64,000 bases of DNA from positions 1,424,490 through 1,488,489 of the forward strand of contig CAJNOP010000023.1 in NCBI GenBank assembly GCA_905250075.1, written 5' to 3'. Both the position numbers and the translations under genes were made by a program. Of this stretch, positions 42,914-55,401 are shown piece after piece (the stretch's first letter is position 1; every line of letters starts with the position of its first letter). The notes under the pieces were generated by a model. That model saw only the letters and a list, made by a program, of their open reading frames with translations, was not told the origin of the DNA and made no database searches. This DNA is from Rotaria sp. Silwood1 (taxonomy: Eukaryota; Rotifera; Eurotatoria; Philodinida; Philodinidae).

Positions 42914-44639
42914 TATTTTATTTGTGAAATGTGTTTTTTTTTCTCTTGATATGCATATTAGCATTTTCATTTTTCATACATATATATTTCATCAACTACC
43001 ATTCAAGAAAAAAATAGCAGTATATTTGAGAAAGCAGGTTTCTCAGAAAGTTGCTTTCTTTTGATACAGTGAACGTGTAGAAGTGGGGAGTTAGAAAATG
43101 CGTTTTTTACCTTAACATCCTTAATGGATGATTCCATATTTCTATTGATTATAATCATATGAATATGAAAAATTCAATCAATCCATTGACATGTATTACA
43201 AACTATTGTCTACATAATTCAGTATTTTAGAAAGAATTATAAACACATATTACTGATATATTCTGAGATTTCATTATAGCTGGATTGCTACTCAAGTAAT
43301 AGAATTAAAACTAAGTAATAGTTTATTGTAAAAACTCATGGAACATCATGCTTTATTTTAATCCTTTTCGTCATCATATGACAAAAACTTAATCATCCTT
43401 ATCAAAGAAGTTTGATAAATCGCTGTTCTGTACAGGTCAAACAGTACCACGAAGAAAAATACTTTCAACAGACTTCTCTAATTTACATGATAGTAAACAA
43501 ACCTAATATTGCCACAAATCACTTAGTTTCTGCTACAAAGAAAACAACCAGTGAATCATAACGTGATGCATATTGCTGATATTTTTTTCTTTTTTTACAT
43601 TTCAATGATGCAGTTGTCGAGTTCCAAAAGTAAAAGAAAACAATGAACAGCACACACATGGGAAGCATAAATAGATAATTGAATCAAACAAAAAAGGGAA
43701 ATTAAGATCATCTCATTGTTTTGTTTTTGTTTGAAATCCATAAGTATGGATTTTTTAGGATATTAACCTAAAAAAGTATCACAAGAAAAACATAAATGAA
43801 ACCAATAAGATTTACAACAAGGATTAATTATTTGAGATTCAGAAACTTTGAAAAAGCATCTGACAAGGCAATCTCTAGACACAATCGAAAGTCCTTTACT
43901 GAAGACATGTGTTTTAACATTCAGTCCGTTAAGTATTAATACAAGATACGTATAATGATATGCCGATCTCGCTACACTCATCCGAAGCTATAATCACATT
44001 AGTGACTTATTGGTTGAGTGCCAGTAACTAAAGCAAAATCAGAGGCGGTACTATTATCCTATGATTTACCGCATCAGATGATCTCACGATGTCTATCGTA
44101 AGACGTGAGGTTCTGAATGCGTTAACCGTTCTGTTTAGGATACCAAAGTTTGAATGGACTTTCTTTAACCACAATGATCCTAGAATGTTGATGAGTTATC
44201 TCATTCGAAACTATATAGATTTAATACATGTATTCTTGTGGAACTTGATGAGCTCTACAAAATATATATAACAAAAAACATGTAATTTAGCTGACTCAAA
44301 TTTGTAATGATGAATGAAAATAATTGTTGTTATAGTGATATCATAATGATTACTGATTCCTTTCATCACTGCACTTGAGCCTTCACATAAAATAAATGTT
44401 CGATAGATGAAGTTGTTTTTAACAGTACTATTGCAAACACATTTTTCGATTGAAAGAAGATTTTACTAAAAAACTCTCTTTTACTATTCTGTAACATTAT
44501 ATTAATGTTTACTTAAAAATGATTCACTTTCTTACATCGACAATTGAAGTTCTATAAAAAAATATTATTGCTTTCTGTTCTTTCTTATTTTCTTTCAAAC
44601 CACTATTGTTCAACACATCATCCTCAACATATTAAGCAC
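42914..44639. other. Intergenic region, no recognised gene
   Basis: No supported gene is seen in these 1.7 kb. Short frames at 43763-43981 (minus) and 44089-44271 (plus) have no domain I recognise. Confidence 0.5.
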
Positions 44640-46496
44640 ATGGCTACAACTATTGAAAAAAATTGTTGTGCTATATGCAACAAAGAAAAAGCCAAATCGA
44701 AATGTGAAGGATGTTCAAAAGATTTTTGCTCCAGTCATTTTGCAGATCATCGTCAAGAATTGAGTAAACAAATAGACGAAGTAGAAGTCTCATGTGATCT
44801 CTTTCGACAAATGCTTACGCAGCAATCATCTCCGTCATCACAGCATTCAGTGATGCAACACATTGATAAATGGGAACGTGACTCTATTCAGAAAGTTCGA
44901 CAAACAGCAGAAGAAGCTAGACAACTACTGCTCAAGTATATTACTGAAAATATTATCGACACAGAATTTCACTTGAATAATTTGACTAATCAAATATGGC
45001 AAACTCGTCAAGAAAATAATTTCGTTGAAACAAATATTAGCCAATGGCAACAAGAACTATATAGATTAAAAAAAGAACTCACAAATCCATCGAATATCAC
45101 ATTGCGACAAGATTCTACATCACTTGTGCAGAAGATTTTTGTCCACATGAAAACTAGTAATTATACTTTTAATATTTGTAGTGACGAGAATAATGTTAGG
45201 AAAATACATGGAATTCTGTATGAGAAACAGAAAAGTTCGCACATCTTTTGCCGTATATGAATTTAAGGAGTAATCAGCTATTTCCTGAAGTTTCTTATTT
45301 AAAGTTCAGTCTGATAAAATTATACATCAATTTCTATTTAATTCGTTGAAGTCTCACCAACAGAGCGAGCTTGAAATAAAAGAAAAAATCAAAATTGAAG
45401 TTATATATTTGTTGCTCAAAATATTTTGAAAATTAGTTGCTAAGTGTTGTCGAAAAAAAGCAAATACAAAAATTTAAGCTATTTGTTTCAAACACATTTT
45501 TCTGCACTTCAAACAATAATGTTTTAAAAAAACAGAAATTTTGATCTGATTATAGCACAACTGTATGTACCAAACATTAGTGCTAATACAAAATGGATAC
45601 AAAAGGGTATTACTGCGGCTGGTGGTAATGGACGAGGTGTGGGATTAAATCAATTAAATTATCCACGAAATGTTTACATTGACAGTGACCAGACTATGTA
45701 TATTGCTGATTACTCAAATCATCGTATTATGGAATGGAAGTATGGAGCAACGAGTGGTCAAGTTGTTGCTGGTGGAAATAGATTAGGAAATCGAACTCAT
45801 CAATTGAATAATCCATCAGACGTTATTGTTGATGAAGAACAAGATTGTCTCATCATTTCTGACTATGGTAATCGACGAGTAATGCGATGGCCTCGTCGAA
45901 ATGGCACAAACGGACAAATACTCATATCTGATATTGACTGTTCGGGATTAATGATGGATAATCATGGATTTCTATATGTTTCTGACTCACAGAAACATGA
46001 AGTAAGACGATGGCGAATGGGAGATGAGAGTGGAACCGTGGTAGCGGGTGGTAATGGTAGAGGTAGCCGTCTGGATCAACTCAGCTTTCCTACTTCAACA
46101 TTTGTCGATCGGGATCATTCAGTTTACGTGTCCGATTCGGAAAATCATCGTGTAATGAAGTGGATGAAAGGTGCAAAAGAAGGTATTGTTGTTGCCGGTG
46201 GTCCAGATCAAAAGAAAGGCTCAATACAATTATCATCTCCTCGTGGAGTCTTCACTGACTCGTTGGGTACAGTCTATGTTGTAGATTGGAGTAATGCTCG
46301 TGTATTAAGTTGGCCTAAAGGAGCTACTCAAGGTACTATTATTGTTGGTGGAAATGGAGAAGGAGCAGAAGCTCACCAGTTCTATTGTCCAATGGGTTTG
46401 TCAATCGATCGACATGGCAATCTCTATGTCGTTGATAACTCTAATCATCGTATACAAACGTTCAATATCGATCCAAAATCGACTTCGCCTAATTGA
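44640..46496 (+). CDS. B-box zinc finger / coiled-coil / NHL-repeat protein (TRIM-NHL-like)
   Basis: Two exons (44640-45156 and 45556-46496) join in phase, giving 485 residues. The B-box-like zinc module is at about residues 9-40: CAIC, CEGC, then FC, SSHFADH. A helical segment to about residue 150 follows (RQTAEEARQLLLKY). From about residue 190 there are six NHL repeats forming a beta-propeller, with YIADYSNHRI, IISDYGNRRV, YVSDSENHRV, YVVDWSNARV and YVVDNSNHRI at the repeat ends. There is no RING finger. B-box/NHL proteins without RING are abundant in bdelloids. The role may be ligand or RNA binding by the propeller, but this is unproven. ATG 44640 is chosen because the paralogue at 47.6 kb starts at the same point (ATGGCTACAA). 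Confidence 0.85.
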
Positions 46497-47588
46497 ATTT
46501 GAACCATAATAAAATGTTAATAATATTGTTGAAGATCTCTTTTTTTCTCGAACAATGCGATGAATTGTCATAATATCTGATTATAAAGTTTTAACTGATG
46601 TGAAAAAAAAATAGGATTTATTTTTTAATATGATGATTTCTTGTTAATTAACAATATTTAACCTTGTCACTTTATTTTCATGTCAATTATTTGAAAGTTA
46701 AACTCGAATATACTTGTTAGCAGCGTTTAAATAGCCTTTAAGATCAATGTATTTTTTCTTAAAATTTACATTTTTAATGTTTTTATTTGATTTCAACACT
46801 TTTACTACGTAATAATGTAACTTAAGGCACATTCTATTGAAATAAGTAACAGTTTAAATAAGTCGCTTGTTTCAATGATTACATATCACCATCAAGACAA
46901 TCTTTACATGAATATACTTTCACAAACAACAGGAAAAATGTTGATTGAGATAAGTAAGCTAGACAAACTGTTCATCGTTGTCAGTCGCATTGTTATGATG
47001 ATTATTGACAGTTGTAAATACTCACAACGAAACATAACTGGGACAATGCATTCGAAAAGCGAGACAACTTATTATCAAAACTAAAATACCCAATAACGTT
47101 TTCCTATCAAAGAGGGCCACTTGAAATAAACACTGTTGATTTTTATTTTTGTTATTTCTTTTTTGTTGTAAAAATGAATCATGCTTTCAATGTCATCATT
47201 ATGGATTTGCAGTAGCCAATGAAATTGTTTGTACTGATGATGATTTTCATTCATAGATTATAATAAAAGACGTACATATAATTCTGTTAAAATCAGAATG
47301 ATTACAAACTACTAGAAAAATCTAAAACGAACTCCATTTATTCATCTAAATGCTTATTAATACAAAGTGAATGTTCAACACACAAAATTAACTATTATCA
47401 TTATTGTGAATATATATTTGAAACACACAAATACTGTGTCGCAAATGTCGTTTGTCGTTTTTTTTCTATATGAATTTTTATTGAAGAACAACTCACGCTT
47501 TTTTTTCTGTGTCAGACGTTGACACAAGACGAGATTTTTTTCTTTCACAATCTTTTCTCCAACAAACGTATGTCAATATATTCAACAC
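46497..47588. other. Intergenic region between the two B-box genes
   Basis: About 1.1 kb of AT-rich DNA has no recognised exon. The bases just before the second B-box ATG resemble those before the first (TATTCAACAC versus TATTAAGCAC). The duplication therefore included at least a little 5' flank. Confidence 0.45.
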
Positions 47589-49938
47589 ATGGCTACAAAT
47601 GTTAATAATAACCATTGCACGATATGTAAAAAAGAAGGCTTCCTATCAAAATGTAGAGAATGTTCAAAACTCTTTTGCTATAGTCACTTAGTGGATCATC
47701 GTGATGAACTGAGAAAACAATTAGATGAAATTGGAAGTACTTGTGATCTCTTGCGACAATCACTTGTTGAGCAAAGATTTCAGTTACAAAACCAGTCGTC
47801 AATACAACAGATTGAACAGTGGGAGCGTCACTCGATTAACAAAATTCGACAAACAGCAGAAGAAGCCAAACAACTAATACTACGATCCACTACTACACAT
47901 ATTGCTGAGATACAACGTCAATTGGATAAATTGACTGATCAATTGAGACAAACTAGTAGAAACGACAACTGTGGAATAGATTTATCTCAATGGAAGCTAG
48001 AACTGGCAAAACTGACAGAAGCACTGTATAAGCCACCAAATTTTTATGCTATAGAAGATTCAACACCACTTGTGACCAATATTATTGCGAAGGTACAACG
48101 TGGTATGTATTTACGAATTACAGTTGTACTGATAGTGACGATGTAATAAGTAAAGATTTGATTTTTTTGAATTCTTACTGAGATGTTGCTGGTATATTCA
48201 TAGTCATGTCTCATTGTTAGGAGACAGTAAAACTGCTTAATCTTCATTGTATCAGTTTTTCTTGACCTAATGGGTTTTTTTTATTGTGAAATAGATACAG
48301 GTGTATAGAACTTGATGAAAGATAAATCTATCATCATTCTAGTGTGATGGATCGTTGAAGAATTGATATCGTCGAGAATGATAAGATACTACAATGAATA
48401 TTACTTTAAGAGGTAGTTTTAGAAATCTATTCTGTTAACTTTCTTCAGTAACATATGATTTGAATCATCGATAGTTGCATCCCAATATGTAAATTTAACA
48501 TGAATGAATCTTCTGGCAGTAAATCCTTTGCTTTTGCCAACACTACAGTATTCAATTTAGATTTGCGAATCATAGTTCATTCATAAATGTCATTTGGATC
48601 AAAAGATATTTTCTAGTTGAGAATTAATTTATACTGTTTCTTCCAGCTTTATCTAAACTAACATTTTCAAAAAATGTAGTGAATATTGTATGGATTCATA
48701 CTTGTTTCATTCATTCAGAAGAGACAACAATACCATATCATGAACAACATACACTGGATACAGCTTATAAAACTGAGATAAGAAATGACAAAACTCGTCT
48801 AAATACTGAAAATCAATCGAAAACGGTTAGTTGACTGTTGTCCATTTCTAATGAAATAAGTTCTTATGTCTTCAGAGAAGTAATATCTCTAATGATTCCA
48901 ATCAACCAACAACATCGAAAACTTCTAGTCGAGTCATAAATAATGATGAATATAATAAAAATAATGTCAATCAACAACGATCTGACACTAATAATCGATC
49001 AATAATTTCTTTAACTAACTATCGTATTACTTTCGATGATTCCGATGATGATGATGCTTCAAGTTATATTTCATGGGCTAGACGAGATATACTTGAATAT
49101 CGTAATAATTATCCAAGTGTACGATCAGATTCGAAAATAACACAAAATTATCGTTTTTATACAAATCAATTAGAATCTTATCCAGATGGTGATCTTATTG
49201 ATAATATACATAAACTATGGTTTCGTGATTATGATAGATTAGAATTTCATCATGGTTATACTCAATGGTTATTTCCATTACAAGAAAGAGGACTTAATTG
49301 TTATACTGAACCATTACAAAAACATGAAATTGAATCAATAAAAAAAGACGAAAAAGCATTAAAACGAATACTTACATCTTATGAACTGATGTAAGTCTAC
49401 CAATGAATTTTTTTCTTACAAACGAAATTTTAGTCTTTATAAATAAATCATCTTCTAAATTGATATATTAGGCTTGATTTTTATGGTTTTAAATTAATCG
49501 ATAAAAAAACTGGTGAAATTGATCGTTTATCTGGTGATTCTTATAAATCACGTTTTCATAATCTCAATACATCATCACATAATTATTTACGTATTACTGT
49601 AAGTTTATAAATATCAAGCTTATGATTAGAAAACCATTCATATATTATACATTTTTTAGCGTATTTTAAAATGCTTGGGTGAATTTGATTATGAATATCT
49701 TAAATTTCCTTTTCTTGAACAAATATTACGAGAAATTATCATAGAAAATACACTACCAAATTGTCTTCAATCATGTAAAGATTATTGGATTGAAACTTTA
49801 CGTAGTCGAAATGAGCGACATGCTATTCGACAATATGCAAGACAATTAATTGAATATCGCAATCAGGGATTGACATCAAGTAAATCTCTTCGTGCTATAA
49901 GACCATCAATAACAAAAGAAACAGCAGCAAAAAGTTAA
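47589..49938 (+). CDS. B-box/coiled-coil exon spliced to an OGFR (opioid growth factor receptor) domain
   Basis: Exons 47589-48102, 48719-48825, 48876-49390, 49472-49598 and 49660-49938 join in frame, giving 513 residues. The first exon is a paralogue of the B-box exon at 44.6 kb (CTIC, CREC, YSHLVDH, and IRQTAEEAKQLIL in the helix). A disordered Asn/Ser/Asp-rich linker follows. The C-terminal half carries the OGFR conserved domain: YPDGDLIDNIHKLWF, YTQWLFPLQERGLNCYTEPL, LTSYELMLDFYGFKLID and NYLRITRILKCLGEF. OGFR-domain proteins are nuclear-envelope-associated receptors for an opioid growth factor in vertebrates; the ancestral role is unknown. An alternative acceptor at 48646 is also in phase and adds 24 residues. 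The fusion rests on phase and splice sites; two separate genes remain possible. Confidence 0.68.
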
Positions 49939-51426
49939 AAATATATTGTTATCAAACAACGACAATGATAACTCGAAATATCTATAATAATGAATCCAAA
50001 ACTTTTTTTTGTTTCATGCTTCAATAAAAATATCATGCTTTATTAAGAGAATGAACGGAATATGTTTAAACGACATGAACATAGACAAACAAGAGTTGTT
50101 GAATAGCCTTAAAAAATTCTCGAATCGTCTGATCGAACACATATTGAATGACACTATTCTCCTTTTATTTTATGGAAAGTTTTTATTTGCATCCCAATAT
50201 GTTTCCATTTTTTTTTTCATTCTTATATTATCAAGTCTTTAGCTAATGGAAAGTTTATCAATTTAGATTCCAGTGATGTTCTTTTACAGACGCATTCGTT
50301 TGTCTAAAGAATTATCAATGAATTGAAAAGTAATTAAAACATACAGTTTGCAGAATAACATCATCATCTTTCTTCTGATAAAATTCATGTTGGAAGTTTC
50401 ACGATAAATTTAAGTCCTTGAATAGGATTCTCCGGAAGGCATTGGCAAGACAAAATAACATGTGAGAAGTATGATTGTTTGTATGCGTTACTCTTTCTAA
50501 CTCATGTACGTTGGACAAACAAAGCAGAAGAGAAGAATTATTGAAATGTTTTTTGTAATGTCACAAACAGAAAGAAACAATTATTAGTTGACAGTGATTA
50601 GCATCAACATACTCCATAATACCATAGTTATAATTTTGAAAATAAAATAGTAGTTGAATATGTCGAAAATGAAAGAATTATAGATTAAATGAAATGATAT
50701 ACAGCATGGATTCTTAAAAAATGATGATAGAATTTAGAAGAGAATTTTTTTTGAATTAATGTGCGAACCACTATATTGTATGCCGAGCGTAGTGCATATA
50801 AATACGCAAGCAAGGACATTGCAGTAGAAATATGAAATAAAACACACTTGCATAGCCATAAATATGATACATATTGAAATTTTACAAAGATGCAGATATA
50901 ACTGTTTTCTTTTATTATTAGATGCTAATTATTTTGTATAATGGGAATGTGTGGTACTTGTGAGAAATCAATAAGCTATTACCAAAATTGAATCAGAGAC
51001 GAATGACTTCTTGAAATGATTGTTAATACATTATAATATTAAACTGACATAGAAACAAGAACATTCTGTAGTTTAACTTTGAATTCTTTGATTATGAAAA
51101 GACTTACAAAAATACTATTGCCAACATTGTACTTAGAAGCAACCTTGTAGCATCTTTTGATCTTAAGTACTTGAAAAAAAACGTTAAAACTGATAAGTAG
51201 AAGGTACATACATATTTATTGTCTTCTTGCAAATAGTAAAAAATAAGTATCTTTATTCGTAGGAAGTCATTAGTTTAGCTTATTAATATTGAATTCTATT
51301 GATATTCTTAAATAAATCACAAAATTGAATACTTCATTACATACTTTTATATCTTCAAACAAAAAAAAGAAAACAAAAATTTAATGTTCAACTTCATATC
51401 ATTTAAAAATTCTTAAATATACATAA
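49939..51426. other. Intergenic region, no recognised gene
   Basis: About 1.5 kb lies between convergent genes. A short plus-strand frame (50009-50242) has no recognisable domain. AATAAA-like signals occur on both strands, as expected for 3' regions. Confidence 0.5.
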
Positions 51427-53001
51427 TTATGACCGAAATTTTTTTAACTGACGTATCGAATATTTATATTGAAGTTTTGGTAATGGTTTGAGTTCGGAAA
51501 TTTGATAGCTTGGATTTATTAAGGCATTTAATATAACAGAAGGATATTTTCCTGTTGAATGACATGTTGATAATTGATATTGTAGTTTACTTATATCCTG
51601 ATGGGTATTCTTCCAATGTACGAACTGTGTTAGAGCAGTTCGATGCAATGCATCAATTACACGTTGATACATTTCTGTTTCTATGCTTGAACCATGACGT
51701 AATTTGTCAAGTATGAGTTCATAAGATAAAGCTTCTTCTTGTAGACTTTCAAAAAATGAAGAACCAAAGAGATAGAAATCGAATACATTCCATCCATTTC
51801 CATGAAATATATCATGACTTTGTTCATATTGTCGTATTTGTGTCACTAATTCACTATGTCTTTTTTCTAGTTTTGGTGTTAATATGCATATTTCTTCTAA
51901 TATACGTTCATGTATTTCTTTTTGTATTCGTTCATGTTTAAATATGTCATATATTGCTTTTGGTAAACCTTCGTGGTCTGATAGGAACAAATAATACTCT
52001 AAATCGAAATATTCTTCTACGTTGTTATGTAAAACTTTCCTTTTGCGTAGTTCAATTACTACGCGTTGACATATTTCGCTTTGTAAACGCTCATACATGA
52101 TCTCTAGTACACGCCGATATACTGGTTCCAGAATTTCCGTCTGTTCAAATGTTCTCCTAAACCAAATCCGATGCTTATCTGTGTATGTTCGATGAAGAAT
52201 TAATTCCTGCCGCTGTTTTAATGTTGAATACTCGAAAGAAGATATCTTTGGATACGATATGTCAAGAATTTGCTCCAAAGAACGTTTGTTGTCTTCATCA
52301 GGATCAACATCGTCTTCACTTGATGCTGAAAGAAATATTTTTTCATCTTTTTCTATTTTATATATAATTTTCTGGAGAGATTTTAATAGCGAAGGTTTGA
52401 AAATAGAAAAACAATGTTCAGCAATTTTGTATACATGATAACGAAGACGTGATCCAAATAATTCATAAGCACTTAGAATAAACATAATAAACCAATGTAT
52501 TTGATCGATCACTTTACAATTAGTAAAATCATATTCTTCTTTAGCCATGGCAATTGCGAATCGAACAGCCATGTCTTGAAGAACACATGGTCTAATTATC
52601 TGTAAGTATTTTTGTAACATAGGACTGTATACTAAAGTTGAAAAGAAAACAGAATCGACTTCCCGCAAAGTAGGATCTGGTTGTGGTCCAATGCCAAGAA
52701 AATCGAGAAGAGCAATTATTGGTATAATATGATTCTGTTTCGATAGATGAGTAAATAGTTGTCGAACTGAATGAAATGAAAGCGTCTCGAGAGCAAAACA
52801 AAAGTGTTTATATTCGATGTGTGGATCGAGTTTATAATGGCCAAGGTTGTCGCGTGTTGATTCGAAACAATCCGCAGAAGACACAATAGCAGCTAAATAT
52901 GGAATTTTTTCGATTTTATCTTCATCAAGAGTCAAGATTTGGCCTGCAGCAAAACGAAATGTTTTAGCCGTTGTTATTGTCTCACCGATATTGTTGGTCA
53001 T
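51427..53001 (-). CDS. Intronless 524-residue protein with BTB/POZ-like N-terminus
   Basis: This is a single uninterrupted minus-strand frame, unlike its multi-exon neighbours. Residues about 15-105 look like a T1/BTB fold: FRFAAGQILTLDEDKI, YLAAIVSS, LDPHIEYKHFCFALETLS, then IIALLDFLGIGP in the place of the usual final BTB helix. The remaining 400 residues are mostly helical and charged, with an acidic patch (SSEDDVDPDED) near residue 240. There is no signal peptide or membrane segment. BTB modules usually dimerise or recruit Cullin-3; the function here is unknown. Lack of introns is compatible with retroposition or with a lineage-specific intronless family. Confidence 0.72.
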   Translation of the reverse strand: MTNNIGETITTAKTFRFAAGQILTLDEDKIEKIPYLAAIVSSADCFESTRDNLGHYKLDPHIEYKHFCFALETLSFHSVRQLFTHLSKQNHIIPIIALLDFLGIGPQPDPTLREVDSVFFSTLVYSPMLQKYLQIIRPCVLQDMAVRFAIAMAKEEYDFTNCKVIDQIHWFIMFILSAYELFGSRLRYHVYKIAEHCFSIFKPSLLKSLQKIIYKIEKDEKIFLSASSEDDVDPDEDNKRSLEQILDISYPKISSFEYSTLKQRQELILHRTYTDKHRIWFRRTFEQTEILEPVYRRVLEIMYERLQSEICQRVVIELRKRKVLHNNVEEYFDLEYYLFLSDHEGLPKAIYDIFKHERIQKEIHERILEEICILTPKLEKRHSELVTQIRQYEQSHDIFHGNGWNVFDFYLFGSSFFESLQEEALSYELILDKLRHGSSIETEMYQRVIDALHRTALTQFVHWKNTHQDISKLQYQLSTCHSTGKYPSVILNALINPSYQISELKPLPKLQYKYSIRQLKKFRS

Positions 53002-55401
53002 TGTATGACAGTTTCAACACAGCAATATATCTACTTTATCTATTTTTATGTCATTATGAATTTTCAAAATCACAAAAAAATTCTGAAAATAAAAGGAAAT
53101 ACATGCATTCATTCTCTAAATATAGCTTATTACTTTTGACATATATCTAATAAAGTGTGAGTAATCGAAGTATTTCTTAAAGGTACTTTCGAACGAAACA
53201 ATATTACCTTTATATCTACTTCATGCTTATAGAAAAAACGTGACATTTATTATTGGTCTTTTCTTCCGTTTTTCACGTTGGAAATTGCCGAAGACAAGTG
53301 AAAAATGATTCATTTAGGGTTTTTTCCAGTCATTTATTTTTTTTCACTCAAAGTGCCCTTTGTAGACATTTTGACAACGATAAAATCATCTACTTGTTCC
53401 TATGAATTCAAATAAATGATTATGCTTCCCAAATGATTCAAGTTAAAACAAAATAACGTTTTTCACAATTGTTTCGTAACATATCTCTTGTTTTGATGAT
53501 GATTACTTTTCATTGAGTCCCACAATTTAAACTTTTCTGTAAATACCTCATATTTAATCAAAGTAAAAGAATCCATGACGGGTCTTTCGGCAAGTTTTAG
53601 TCTAACGAAATTTCTGACAATTGTGATCAATCTATAGAAATATGAAAATGAAACTACAGCTAGATGGCATTCGAATTTCACTCGATTGAAAAATGCAATG
53701 AGAGAGTACGGATGTCGATCATCGAACAAATCAATATCTTATCTTATAAAAAAAGCAAAGAATCGTTTTTACAATTATTTGTACAAATCTTTTCTCACGA
53801 GATATTTACTCTTGATAACAACAAATTTCTTTTCTATCGATCTTATCGGAAACTAGAATTATTTACGTTTCAACCGATTCGCTAATCGAAATTGAAAAGC
53901 AAAAATGACACATCATTAGAAGAACAAAATTAATTAATACGTAAAAACATATTTTTAAGCAACGTTGCTGATTTATCGTTTAATTATTATCTATATGATA
54001 CATTATTTATAATCAGCTGTCCTTGTAGTTATAATAAACAAAATCAACTTATCGAGTAGACTGGTGGTTAAGTTTTTATGCTATTTTGATTTTAATCATC
54101 TTAAAACTTGAAAAACAAGCAAGCCCCTGAGAAAAGAGGATACATTTATGAGCACAATCGTCCTTACACCCTCATAAAATTCAATGTTATTTTAGCTACT
54201 TTGTTATTTTGATTATCAGAAGTTTTTGACTAACAAAGTCAAACCTTTTAATGTATTCTGTATTGTGTAGCAAGAGATTGAGTTAACCGAAATTTGTCCA
54301 TATTTTATTTCCTCCAAAAGATTAAGTTACTAAGTGTATGCAAAATATTCCATTCAGTTCTCTATCGAATGGTACATGAACATCTGAGAAATGATTGTTC
54401 CTTGCCTTTCCGTTTATAATGATATGATTCTTCTTGCATATTACTAATAGACTACCATGATGAACCACTCGAAATTCCATATTAATCGATAGATATGAAC
54501 GAGACCTACCAAATGAGGCTAAGAAATCAACGAAGACGGTGTGGAAGGGCTTCTTCTTTGAGTATGGATCAAGAGAATATTCACGTTCAAATCAGAAAAA
54601 GTGAATTTTATTTTTACACTTCAGAGTCTATCGGAAATATTGTCTTTTTCCGAAACTAAATCAACAGCTTCTGTGTTTTCCATCAATAGACATTTGTATT
54701 AATAAAATACACATCGCATGTGCCATATTTTGTGACACAATATATGGTACATCAAAGGATGACGCGAGGCGCTCGTGGTGGCACATTCTGAAAAGGTAGT
54801 TCGAATCTATTCTTTGGAATGTTTGTTACTTATTTTTTTGAAAAACCCAATAATTATTATTGTTCCAATTTAATTTATATTATTAGTACGTATTCTTGAA
54901 GTACAAAAACGGTAAGATCCTAAGATCCAAATGTACCCAGTATATTTGATCGCGCTTATACCACTGCGAGATGGTTCAATTTCGATCATTAATCGATCGC
55001 TCAATAGGTTCTTGACTAAAGGTTAATCCAAAAATAACCTTAAGGGAAAAGCATGCACGGCAATGCATAAGTTCAGTGTGTTTCGTCGTCTTGGTTATAT
55101 ATCGTTGTATCAAACTAATTAGAAAATATTCTCTGTTTTTCTAATATGTAGTTTTTGCGTACTGCAACTCTCTTGTTTATAATCTCAGTACTAATGTTCT
55201 TTTTGAACTTTTCTCTTCCATTTTTTTTAATTCTATATGATACAAAGTGAGGCAATACATATAAGTCAAAAAATATCGATTACCACGCCCAATATATCTC
55301 GTACAGCTAGCAAGGAAACATAATATTGCATGAAAAACATAGAAAATCTAGAAAAATATCTATATAAATCAAAAATCATTATTTCTTCAGACAAAGAATG
55401 A
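53002..55401. other. Gene-poor region, no recognised gene
   Basis: No recognisable exon was found in 2.4 kb. The right end would be expected to hold the missing ADP-ribosyltransferase part of the next gene, but I find no match to it in any frame. Confidence 0.45.

Noticed and set aside
44544..44639. In-frame hydrophobic extension upstream of the B-box/NHL start
   Set aside because: It begins at TTG, not ATG, and the paralogue starts at the conserved ATGGCTACAA.
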